64,000 bases of DNA from Coriaria nepalensis (lineage: Eukaryota > Streptophyta > Magnoliopsida > Cucurbitales > Coriariaceae). The DNA lies in the NCBI GenBank assembly GCA_027186245.1, contig CP114482.1:10249209-10313208 (forward strand). The letters run 5' to 3'. Shown here piece by piece: positions 51,123 to 63,600 of this stretch. Each line of letters starts with the position of its first letter. Position 1 is the stretch's first letter. Below the pieces are notes generated by a model. The model worked only from the letters and a program-made list of their open reading frames with translations, did no database searches and was not told where the DNA came from. A program made the position numbers and the translations under genes.

Positions 51123-53208
51123 AAAATCATGTCATTGAGTCTTCTCTAGTCATTAAATCAATTAAAAGTAATTCGAAAGAATTCTATTTTTTGGCACTTC
51201 AAACACGACTTTCGTTCAGAACTTCCAATTCAACCATTGAGGAGGACTATGGTTTCTTTTAGCCTTGAAATCATGTCATTGAGTCTCTTCTAGTCATCAA
51301 ATCATTTGAAAGCAATTCGAACGAATTCTATTTTTGCTCTTTAAACGAGACTTTTGTGCATAACTTGCAATTGATATATTCATGAAAACTATCCATTGTT
51401 TAGCCTTGAAATCACGTCATTGAGACTCTTCTAGAAATTAAATCATTTCAAAGCAATTCTAACGAAATCTATTTTCGTACTTGAACCACGACTTTCATGC
51501 ATAATTTGCATTAGATATTTTGATGGAACCTATGCGTTTGTATAGCCTTAAAATCATGTCATTGAGTCACTTTTAGTCAATAAATCATTCTAAATCAATT
51601 CAAACGATTTCTATTTTCACATTTCGAACACGATTTTTGTGCAAAACATGCAATTGATCTATTGAAGAAAATTATGCGTTTGTTTAGCCTTAAAATCATG
51701 TCATTGAGTCTTCTCTAGTCATTAAATCAATTAAAAGTAATTCGAAAGAATCCTATTTTTTGGCACTTCAAACACGACTTTCGTTCAGAACTTCCAATTC
51801 AACCATTGAGGAGAACTATGCATTCTTTTAGCCTTAAAATCATGTCATTGAGTCTCTTCTAGTCATCAAATCATTTGAAAGCAATTCGAACGAATTCTAT
51901 TTTTGCTCTTTAAACGAGACTTTTGTGCATAACTTGCAATTGATATATTCATGAAAACTAGCCATTGTTTAGCCTTGAAATCACGTCATTAAGTCTCTTC
52001 TAGTAATTTAATCATTTCAAAGCAATTCGAACGAAATCTATTTCGTACTTGAACCACGACTTTCGTGCATAATTTGCATTAGATATTTTGATGGCAACTA
52101 TGCGTTTGTATAGCCTTAAAATCATGTCATTGAGTCACTTTTAGTCAATAAATCATTCTAAATCAATTCAAACGATTTCTATTTTCACATTTCGAACACG
52201 ATTTTTGTGCAAAACATGCAATTGATCTATTGAAGGAAATTATGCGTTTGTTTAGCCTTAAAATCATGTCATTGAGTCTTCTCTAGTCATTAAATCAATT
52301 AAAAGTAATTCGAAAGAATTCTATTTTTTGGCACTTCAAACACGACTTTCGTTCAGAACTTCCAATTCAACCATTGAGGAGGACTATGGTTTCTTTTAGC
52401 CTTGAAATCATGTCATTGAGTCTCTTCTAGTCATCAAATCATTTGAAAGCAATTCGAACGAATTCTATTTTTGCTCTTTAAACGAGACTTTTGTGCATAA
52501 CTTGCAATTGATATATTCATGAAAACTATCCATTGTTTAGCCTTGAAATCACGTCATTGAGACTCTTCTAGAAATTAAATCATTTCAAAGCAATTCTAAC
52601 GAAATCTATTTTCGTACTTGAACCACGACTTTCATGCATAATTTGCATTAGATATTTTGATGGAACCTATGCGTTTGTATAGCCTTAAAATCATGTCATT
52701 GAGTCACTTTTAGTCAATAAATCATTCTAAATCAATTCAAACGATTTCTATTTTCACATTTCGAACACGATTTTTGTGCAAAACATGCAATTGATCTATT
52801 GAAGAAAATTATGCGTTTGTTTAGCCTTAAAATCATGTCATTGAGTCTTCTCTAGTCATTAAATCAATTAAAAGTAATTCGAAAGAATCCTATTTTTTGG
52901 CACTTCAAACACGACTTTCGTTCAGAACTTCCAATTCAACCATTGAGGAGAACTATGCATTCTTTTAGCCTTAAAATCATGTCATTGAGTCTCTTCTAGT
53001 CATCAAATCATTTGAAAGCAATTCGAACGAATTCTATTTTTGCTCTTTAAACGAGACTTTTGTGCGTAACTTGCAATTGATATATTCATGAAAACTAGCC
53101 ATTGTTTAGCCTTGAAATCACGTCATTAAGTCTCTTCTAGTAATTTAATCATTTCAAAGCAATTCGAACGAAATCTATTTCGTACTTGAACCACGACTTT
53201 CGTGCATA
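50935..53208 (-). repeat. 1,137-bp octamer HOR in the inverted Type 1 segment, two copies
   Basis: Private variants recur 1,137 bp apart. GGAGGACTATGGTTTC is at about 51,241 and 52,378, and GAAAGAATCCTATTTTTTGG is at about 51,742 and 52,879. The expected 1,138 is shortened by one T in ATCTATTTCGTAC. Edges are approximate. Past about 53.3 kb the match decays toward the Type 2 boundary. Confidence 0.78.
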
Positions 53209-53440
53209 ATTTGCATTATATATTTTGATGGCAACTATGCGTCTGTATAGCCTTAAAATCATGTCATTGAGTCACTTTTAGTCAATAAATCATTCGAAAT
53301 CAATTCAAACGATTTCTATTTTCACATTTCGAACACGATTTTTGTGCAAAACATGCAATTGATCTATTGAAGGAAATTATGCGTTTGTTTAGCCTTAAAA
53401 TCATGTCATTGAGTCATCTCTAGTCATTAAATCAATTAAA

Positions 53441-56400
53441 AGTAATTCAAAAGATCTCTATCTTTTCGCGCTACAAACACGACTTTCGTTCAGAACTTCC
53501 AATTCAATAATTGAAGGCAACTATGCATCTTTTTAGCCTTAAAATCAGGTCATTGAGTCTCTTCTAGTCATCAAATCATTTGAAAGCATTACGAACAAAT
53601 TCCATTTTCGCTCTTTAAACGAGACTTTTGTGCATAACTTGCGATTGATCTATTCAAGAAAATTTTCCATTGTTTAGCCTCGAAATGATGTCATTGAGTC
53701 ACTTCTAGTAATTAAATCATTTCAACGAAATTCGAACGAAATCTTTTTTCACACTTGAACCATGACCTTCGTGCATAATTTGCAATGGATCTTTTGAAGG
53801 CAACTATGCATTTGTATAACCTTAAAATCATGTCATTGAGTCACTTTTAGTCAGTAAATCATTCGAAATCAATTCAAACGAATTCTATTTTTGCATTACA
53901 AACACGAGTTTTGTGCAAAACATGCAATTGATCTATTGAAGGCAATTATGCATTTGTTTAGCCTTAAAATCATGTCATTTAGTCTTCTCTAGTCATTAAA
54001 TCAATTAAAAGTAATTCGAAAGAATTCTATATTTTCGCGCTCCAAATACGACTTTCGTTCAGAACTTCCAATTCAGCAATTGAAGGCAACTATGCATCTT
54101 TTTAGCCTTAAAATTATGTCATTGAGTCTTTTCTAGTCATCAAATAATTTGAAAGCATTACAAACAAATTCTATTTCCACCCTTTAAACGAGACTTTTGT
54201 GCATAACTTGCAATTGATCTATTTAAGCAAATTATCCTTTGTTTAGCCTTGAAATCATGTCATTGAGTCTCTTTTAGTAATTAAATAATTTCAACGAAAT
54301 TCGAACGAAATCTTTTTTCGCACTTGAACCAATACTTTCGTGCATAATTTGGAATGGATCTTTTGAAGGCAACTAGGCATTTGTATAGCCTTAAAATCAT
54401 GTCATTGAGCCACTTTTAGTCAGTAAATCATTCGAAATCAATTCAAACGAATTCTATTTTCGCATTTCAAACACGACTTTAGTGCAAGACATGCAATTGA
54501 TCTATTGAAGGCAATTATGCGTTTGTCTAGCCTTAAAATCATGTCATTGAGTCTTGTCTAGTCATTAAATCAATTAAAAGTAATTCGAAAGAATTCTATT
54601 TTTTCGCGCTACAAACACGACTTTCATTCAGAACTTCCAATTCAAGAATTGAAGGAAACTATGCATCTTTTTAGCCTTGAAATCATGTCATTGAGTCTTT
54701 TCTAGTCATCAAATCATTTGAAAGCATTACGAACAAATTCTATTTTCGCTATTTAAATGAGACTTTTGTGCATAACTTGCAATTGTTCTATTTAAGCAAA
54801 TTATCCTTTGTTTAGCCTTGAAATCATGTCATTGAGTCTCTTTTAGTAATTAAATCATTTCAAAGAAATTCGAACGAATTCTTTTTTCGCACTTGAACCA
54901 ATACTTTCGTGCATAATTTGGAATGGATCTTTTGAAGGCAACTAGGCATTTGTATAGCCTTAAAATCATGTCATTGAGCCACTTTTAGTCAGTAAATCAT
55001 TCGAAATCAATTCAAACGAATTCTATTTTCGCATTTCAAACACGACTTTTGTGCAAGACATGCAATTGATCTATTGAAGGCAATTATGCGTTTGTCTAGC
55101 CTTAAAATCATGTCATTGAGTCTTGTCTAGTCATTAAATCAATTAAAAGTAATTCGAAAGAATTCTATTTTTTCGCGCTACAAACACGACTTTCATTCAG
55201 AACTTCCAATTCAAGAATTGAAGGAAACTATGCATCTTTTTAGCCTTGAAATCATGTCATTGAGTCTTTTCTAGTCATCAAATCATTTGAAAGCATTACG
55301 AACAAATTCTATTTTCGCTATTTAAATGAGACTTTTGTGCATAACTTGCAATTGTTCTATTTAAGCAAATTATCCTTTGTTTAGCCTTGAAATCATGTCA
55401 TTGAGTCTCTTTTAGTAATTAAATCATTTCAAAGAAATTCGAACGAATTCTTTTTTCGCACTTGAACCAATACTTTCGTGCATAATTTGGAATGGATCTT
55501 TTCAAGGCAACTAGGCATTTGTATAGCCTTAAAATCATGTCATTGAGCCACTTTTAGTCAGTAAATCATTCGAAATCAATTCAAAAGAATTCTATTTTCG
55601 CATTTCAAACACGGCTTTTGTGCAAGACATGCAATTGATCTATTGAAGGCAATTATGCGTTTGTCTAGCTTTAAAATCATGTCATTGAGTCTTCTCTAGT
55701 CATTAAATCAATTAAAAGTAATTCGAAAGAATTCTATTTTTTTACGCTAGAAACACGACTTTCATTCAGAACTTCCAATTCAAGAATTGAAGGAAACTAT
55801 GCATCTTTTTGGCCTTAAAATCATGTCATTGAGTCTTTTCTAGTCATCAAATCATTTGAAAGCATTACGAACAAATTCTATTTTCGCTATTTAAATGAGA
55901 CTTTTGTGCATAACTTGCAATTGATCTATTTAAGCAAATTATCCTTTGTTTAGCCTTGAAATCATGTCATTGAGTCTCTTTTAGTAATTAAATCATTTCA
56001 AAGAAATTCGAACGAATTCTTTTTTCGCACTTGAACCAATACTTTCGTGCATAATTTGGAATGGATCTTTTGAAGGCAACTAGGCATTTGTATAGCCTTA
56101 AAATCATGTCATTGGGCCACTTTTAGTCAGTAAATCTTTCGAAATCAATTCAAACGAATTCTATTTTCGCATTTCAAACACGACTTTTGTGGAAAACATG
56201 CAATTGATCTATTAAAGGCAATTATGCATTTGTTTAGCCTTAAAATCATGTCATTGAGTCTTCTCTAGTCATTAAATCAATTAAAAGTAATTCGAAAGAA
56301 TTCTATTTTTTCGCGCTCCAAATACGACTTTCGTTCAGAACTTCCAATTCAACAATTGAAGGCAACTATGCATCTTTTTAGGCTTAAAATCATGTCATTG

Positions 56401-57120
56401 AGCCTCTTCTAGTAATCAAATCATTTAAAAGCATTACGAACAAATTCTATTTTCGCTCTTTAAACGAGACTTTTGTGCATAAGTTGCAATTGATTTATTC
56501 AAGCAAATTATCCCTTGTTTAGCCTTGAAATCATTTCATTGATTCTCTTTTAGTAATTAAATCATTTCAAAGAAATTCGAACGAATTCTTTTTTCGCACT
56601 TGAACCAATACTTTCGTGCATAATTTGGAATGGATCTTTTGAAGGCAACTAGGCATTTGTATAGCCTTAAAATCATGTCATTGAGCCACTTTTAGTCAGT
56701 TAATCATTCGAAATCAATTCAAAAGAATTCTATTTTCGCATTTCAAACACGGCTTTTGTGCAAGACATGCAATTGATCTATTGAAGGCAATTATGCGTTT
56801 GTCTAGCCTTAAAATCATGTCATTGAGTCTTCTCTAGTCATTAAATCAATTAAAAGTAATTCGAAAGAATTCTATTTTTTTACGCTACAAACACGACTTT
56901 CATTCAGAACTTCCAATTCAAGAATCGAAGGAAACTATGCATCTTTTTGGCCTTAAAATCATGTCATTGAGTCTTTTCTAGTCATCAAATCATTTGAAAG
57001 CATTACGAACAAATTCTGATTTCGCTCCTTAAACGAGACTTTTGTGCATAACTTGCAATTGATCTATTTAAGAAAATTATCCTTTGTTTAGCCTTGAAAT
57101 CATGTCGTTGAGTCTCTTTG
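53441..57120 (-). repeat. Type 2 satellite, tetramers before the 25-mer duplication
   Basis: From near 53,441 the array changes to Type 2. The D/A joint reads CTATTTTTTCGCGCTACAAAC instead of CTATTTTTTGGCACTTC, D reads GCATCTTTTTAGCC, and B reads TTTGGAATGGATC with GAACCAATACTTTCG. Neighbouring tetramers at 54.6 and 55.2 kb are near-identical. A 1,138-bp offset links 56,313 with 57,451 (GCGCTCCAAATACG). The B core often reads GAGCCACTTTTAG, losing the TGACTCA palindrome. Confidence 0.85.
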
Positions 57121-60100
57121 AGTAATTAAATCATTTCAAAGAAATTCGAACGAAATCTTTTTTCGCACTTGAACCAATACTTTCGTGCATAATTTGGAAT
57201 GGATCTTTTGAAGGCAACTAGGCATTTGTATAGCCTTAAAATCATGTCATTGAGCCACTTTTAGTCAGTAAATCATTCGAAATCAATTCAAACGAATTCT
57301 ATTTTCGCATTTCAAACACGACTTTTGTGGAAAACATGCAATTGATCTATTAAAGGCAATTATGCATTTGTTTAGCCTTAAAATCATGTCATTGAGTCTT
57401 CTCTAGTCATTAAATCAATTAAAAGTAATTCGAAAGAATTCTATTTTTTCGCGCTCCAAATACGACTTTCGTTCAGAACTTCCAATTCAACAATTGAAGG
57501 CAACTATGCATCTTTTTAGGCTTAAAATCATGTCATTGAGCCTCTTCTAGTCATCAAATCATTTAAAAGCATTACGAACAAATTCTATTTTCGCTCTTTA
57601 AACGAGACTTTTGTGCATAAGTTGCAATTGATTTATTCAAGCAAATTATCCCTTGTTTAGCCTTGAAATCATTTCATTGATTCTCTTTTAGTAATTAAAT
57701 CATTTCAAAGAAATTCGAACGAAATCTTTTTTCGCACTTGAACCAATACTTTCGTGCATAATTTGGAATGGATCTTTTCAAGGCAACTAGGCATTTGTAT
57801 AGCCTTAAAATCATGTCATTGAGCCACTTTTAGTCAGTAAATCATTCGAAATCAATTCAAAAGAATTCTATTTTCGCATTTCAAACACGACTTTTGTGCA
57901 AGACAAGCAATTGATCTATTGAAGGCAATTATGCGTTTGTCTAGCCTTAAAATCATGTCATTGAGTCTTTTCTAGTCATTAAATCAATTAAAAGTAATTC
58001 GAAAGAATTCTATTTTTTCGCGCTACAAACACGACTTTCATTCAGAACTTCTAATTCAAGAATTGAAGGAAACTATGCATCTTTTTGGCCTTAAAATCAT
58101 GTCATTGAGTCTTTTCTAGTCATCAAATCATTTGAAAGCATTACGAACAAATTCTATTTTCGCTCTTTAAATGAGATTTTTGTGCATAACTTGCAATTGA
58201 TATATTTAAGCAAATTATCCTTTGTTTAGCCTTGAAATCATGTCATTGAGTCTCTTTTAGTAATTAAATCATTTCAAAGAAATTCGAACGAAATCTTTTT
58301 TCGCACTTGAACAAATACTTTCGTGCATAATTTGCAATGGATCTTTTGAAGGCAACTAGGCATTTGTATAGCGTTAAAATCATGTCATTGAGCCACTTTT
58401 AGTCAGTAAATCATTCGAAATCAATTCAAACGAATTTTATTTTCGCATTACAAACATGACTTTTGTGCAAGACATGCAATTGATCTATTGAAGGCAATTA
58501 TGCGTTTGTCTAGCCTTAAAATCATGCCATTGAGTCTTCTCTAGTAATTAAATGAATTAAAAGTAATTCAAAAGATCTCTATTTTTTCGCGCTACAAGCA
58601 CGACTTTCGTTCAGAATTTCTAATTTAATAATTGAAGGAAACTATGCATCTTTTTGGCCTTGAAATCATGTCATTGAGTCTTTTCTAGTCATCAAATCAT
58701 TTAAAAGCATTACGAACAAATTCTATTTTCGCTCCTTAAACGAGACTTTTGTGCATAACTTGGAATTGATCTATTCAAGCAAATTATCCATTGTTTAGCC
58801 TTAAAATCACGTGATCGAGTCTCTTCTAGTAATTAAATCATTCCAAAGAAATTCAAACGAAATCTTTTTCCGCACCTGAACCACGACTTTTGTGCATAAT
58901 TTGCAATGGATCTTTTGAATGCAACTAGGCATTTGTATAGCCTTAGAATCATGTCATTGAGTCACTTTTAGTCAGTAAATCATTCGAAATCAATTCAAAC
59001 GAATTCTATTTTTGCATTTCAAACACGACTTTTGTGCAAGACATGCAATTGATCTATTGAAGGCAATTATGCGTTTGTCTAGCCTTAAAATCCTGTCATT
59101 GAGGCTTCTCTAGTAATTAAATCAATTAAAAGTAATTCAAAAGATCTCTATTTTTTCGCGCTACAAACACGACTTTCGTTCAGAACTTCTAATTTAATAA
59201 TTGAAGGAAACTATGCATCTTTTTGGCCTTAAAATCATGTCATTGAGTCTTTTCTACTCATCAAATCATTTAAAAGCATTACGAACAAATTCTATTTTCG
59301 CTCCTTAAACGAGACTTTTGTCCATAACTTGCAATTGATCTATTCAAGCAAATTATCCATTGTTTAGCCTTGAAATCACGTGATCGAGTCTCTTCTAGTA
59401 ATTAAATCATTCCAAAGAAATTCAAACGAAATCTTTTTTCACACCTGAACCACGACTTTTGTGCATAATTTGCAATGGATCTTTTGAATGCAACTAGGCA
59501 TTTGTATAGCCTTAGAATCATGTCATTGAGTCACTTTTAGTCAGTAAATCATTCGAAATCAATTCAAACGAATTCTATTTTATCATTTCAAACATGACTT
59601 TTGTGCAAGACATGCAATTGATCTATTGAAGGTAATAATGCGTTTGTTTAGCCTTAAAATCGTGTCACTGAGTCTTCTCTAGTCATTAAATCAATTAAAA
59701 GTAATTCGAAAGAATTCTATTTTTTCGCGCTACAAACACGACTTTCGTTCAGAACTTCCAATTCAACAATTGAAGGCAACTATGCATCTTTTTAGCCTTA
59801 AAATCATGTCATTGAGTCTTTTCTAGTCATCAAATCATTTGAAAGCATTACAAACAAATTCTATTTCCACTCTTTAAACGAGACTTTTGTGCATAACTTG
59901 CAATTGATCTATTTAAGCAAATTATCCTTTGTTTAGCCTTGAAATCATGTCATTGAGTCTCTTCTAGTAATTAAATCATTTAAAAGAAATTCGAACGAAC
60001 TCTTTTTTCGCACTTGAACCAATACTTTCGTGCATAATTTGGAATGGATCTTTTGAAGGCAACTAGGCATTTGTATAGCCTTAAAATCATGTCATTGAGT

Positions 60101-60669
60101 TAGTCAGTAAATCATTCGAAATCAATTCAAAAGAATTCTATTTTCGCAATTCAAACACGACTTTTGTGCAAGACATGCAATTGATCTATTGATGGCAATA
60201 ATGCGTTTGTCTAGCCTTAAAATCATGTCATTAAGTCTTCTCTAGTCATTAAATCAATTAAAAGTAATTCGAAAGAATTCTATTTTTTCGCGCGCCAAAA
60301 AGGACTTTCGTTCAGAACTTCCAATTCAACAATTGAAGGCAACTATGCATCTTTTTTGGCTTAAAATCATGTCATTGAGCCTCTTCTAGTAATCAAATCA
60401 TTTAAAAGCATTACGAACAAATTCTATTTTCGCTCTTTAAACGAGACTTTTGTGCATAACCTGCAATTGATTTATTCAAGCAAATTATCCCTTGTTTAGC
60501 CTTGAAATCATGTCATTGAGTCTCTTCTAGTCATCAAATCATTTGAAAGCAATTCGAACGAATTCTATTTTTGCTCTTTAAATGAGACTTTTGTGCATAA
60601 ATTGCAATTGATATATTCATGAAAACTATCCATTGTTTAGCCTTGAAATCATGTCATTGAGTCTATTTT
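57121..60669 (-). repeat. 3,549-bp (25-monomer) tandem duplication, copy 1
   Basis: GCGCTCCAAATACG at 57,451 recurs at 61,000. CGCGCCAAAAAGGAC at 60,291 recurs at 63,840. Both offsets are 3,549 bp. The match with this offset begins at about 57,121; upstream of that, 57,061-57,120 clearly differs from 60,610-60,669. A size of 3,549 equals six 568-bp tetramers plus one 141-bp monomer, so this block is out of tetramer register. I spotted about a dozen substitutions between the copies. Confidence 0.85.
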
Positions 60670-60670
60670 A
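60531..60670 (-). repeat. Extra, out-of-register monomer (Type 1-like D/C hybrid)
   Basis: The D landmark GAACTTCCAATTCAACAATT is spaced 710 bp here (60,315 to 61,025) instead of 568, a difference of exactly one monomer. The extra monomer starts as the end of a D (TCATCAAATCATTTGAAAG) joined onto a C, then runs through a second C. It is Type 1-like (GCAATTCGAACGAATTC, TGATATATTCATGAAAAC) inside a Type 2 neighbourhood. Its closest look-alikes are at about 51.3 and 52.45 kb. Confidence 0.85.
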
Positions 60671-63600
60671 GTAATTAAATCATTTCAAAGAAATTCGAAC
60701 GAAATCTTTTTTCGCACTTGAACCAATACTTTCGTGCATAATTTGGAATGGATCTTTTGAAGGCAACTAGGCATTTGTATAGCCTTAAAATCATGTCATT
60801 GAGCCACTTTTAGTCAGTAAATCATTCGAAATCAATTCAAACGAATTCTATTTTCGCATTTCAAACACGACTTTTGTGGAAAACATGCAATTGATCTATT
60901 AAAGGCAATTATGCATTTGTTTAGCCTTAAAATCATGTCATTGAGTCTTCTCTAGTCATTAAATCAATTAAAAGTAATTCGAAAGAATTCTATTTTTTCG
61001 CGCTCCAAATACGACTTTCGTTCAGAACTTCCAATTCAACAATTGAAGGCAACTATGCATCTTTTTAGGCTTAAAATCATGTCATTGAGCCTCTTCTAGT
61101 CATCAAATCATTTAAAAGCATTACGAACAAATTCTATTTTCGCTCTTTAAACGAGACTTTTGTGCATAAGTTGCAATTGATTTATTCAAGCAAATTATCC
61201 CTTGTTTAGCCTTGAAATCATTTCATTGATTCTCTTTTAGTAATTAAATCATTTCAAAGAAATTCGAACGAAATCTTTTTTCGCACTTGAACCAATACTT
61301 TCGTGCATAATTTGGAATGGATCTTTTCAAGGCAACTAGGCATTTGTATAGCCTTAAAATCATGTCATTGAGCCACTTTTAGTCAGTAAATCATTCGAAA
61401 TCAATTCAAAAGAATTCTATTTTCGCATTTCAAACACGACTTTTGTGCAAGACAAGCAATTGATCTATTGAAGGCAATTATGCGTTTGTCTAGCCTTAAA
61501 ATCATGTCATTGAGTCTTTTCTAGTCATTAAATCAATTAAAAGTAATTCGAAAGAATTCTACTTTTTCGCGCTACAAACACGACTTTCATTCAGAACTTC
61601 TAATTCAAGAATTGAAGGAAACTATGCATCTTTTTGGCCTTAAAATCATGTCATTGAGTCTTTTCTAGTCATCAAATCATTTGAAAGCATTACGAACAAA
61701 TTCTATTTTCGCTCTTTAAACGAGATTTTTGTGCATAACTTGCAATTGATATATTTAAGCAAATTATCCTTTGTTTAGCCTTGAAATCATGTCATTGAGT
61801 CTCTTTTAGTAATTAAATCATTTCAAAGAAATTCGAACGAAATCTTTTTTCGCACTTGAACAAATACTTTCGTGCATAATTTGCAATGGATCTTTTGAAG
61901 GCAACTAGGCATTTGTATAGCGTTAAAATCATGTCATTGAGCCACTTTTAGTCAGTAAATCATTCGAAATCAATTCAAACGAATTTTATTTTCGCATTAC
62001 AAACATGACTTTTGTGCAAGACATGCAATTGATCTATTGAAGGCAATTATGCGTTTGTCTAGCCTTAAAATCATACCATTGAGTCTTCTCTAGTAATTAA
62101 ATGAATTAAAAGTAATTCAAAAGATCTCTATTTTTTCGCGCTACAAACACGACTTTCGTTCAGAATTTCTAATTTAATAATTGAAGGAAACTATGCATCT
62201 TTTTGGCCTTGAAATCATGTCATTGAGTCTTTTCTAGTCATCAAATCATTTAAAAGCATTACGAACAAATTCTATTTTCGCTCCTTAAACGAGACTTTTG
62301 TGCATAACTTGGAATTGATCTATTCAAGCAAATTATCCATTGTTTAGCCTTAAAATCACGTGATCGAGTCTCTTCTAGTAATTAAATCATTCCAAACAAA
62401 TTCAAACGAAATCTTTTTCCGCACCTGAACCACGACTTTTGTGCATAATTTGCAATGGATCTTTTGAATGCAACTAGGCATTTGTATAGCCTTAGAATCA
62501 TGTCATTGAGTCACTTTTAGTCAGTAAATCATTCGAAATCAATTCAAACGAATTCTATTTTTGCATTTCAAACACGACTTTTGTGCAAGACATGCAATTG
62601 ATCTATTGAAGGCAATTATGCGTTTGTCTAGCCTTAAAATCCTGTCATTGAGGCTTCTCTAGTAATTAAATCAATTAAAAGTAATTCAAAAGATCTCTAT
62701 TTTTTCGCGCTACAAACACGACTTTCGTTCAGAACTTCTAATTTAATAATTGAAGGAAACTGTGCATCTTTTTGGCCTTAAAATCATGTCATTGAGTCTT
62801 TTCTAGTCATCAAATCATTTAAAAGCATTACGAACAAATTCTATTTTCGCTCCTTAAACGAGACTTTTGTCCATAACTTGCAATTGATCTATTCAAGCAA
62901 ATTATCCATTGTTTAGCCTTGAAATCACGTGATCGAGTCTCTTCTAGTAATTAAATCATTCCAAAGAAATTCAAACGAAATCTTTTTTCACACCTGAACC
63001 ACGACTTTTGTGCATAATTTGCAATGGATCTTTTGAATGCAACTAGGCATTTGTATAGCCTTAGAATCATGTCATTGAGTCACTTTTAGTCAGTAAATCA
63101 TTCGAAATCAATTCAAACGAATTCTATTTTTGCATTTCAAACACGACTTTTGTGCAAGACATGCAATTGATCTATTGAAGGTAATAATGCGTTTGTTTAG
63201 CCTTAAAATCGTGTCACTGAGTCTTCTCTAGTCATTAAATCAATTAAAAGTAATTCGAAAGAATTCTATTTTTTCGCGCTACAAACACGACTTTCGTTCA
63301 GAACTTCCAATTCAACAATTGAAGGCAACTATGCATCTTTTTAGCCTTAAAATCATGTCATTGAGTCTTTTCAAGTCATCAAATCATTTGAAAGCATTAC
63401 AAACAAATTCTATTTCCACTCTTTAAACGAGACTTTTGTGCATAACTTGCAATTGATCTATTTAAGCAAATTATCCTTTGTTTAGCCTTGAAATCATGTC
63501 ATTGAGTCTCTTCTAGTAATTAAATCATTTAAAAGAAATTCGAACGAACTCTTTTTTCGCACTTGAACCAATACTTTCGTGCATAATTTGGAATGGATCT

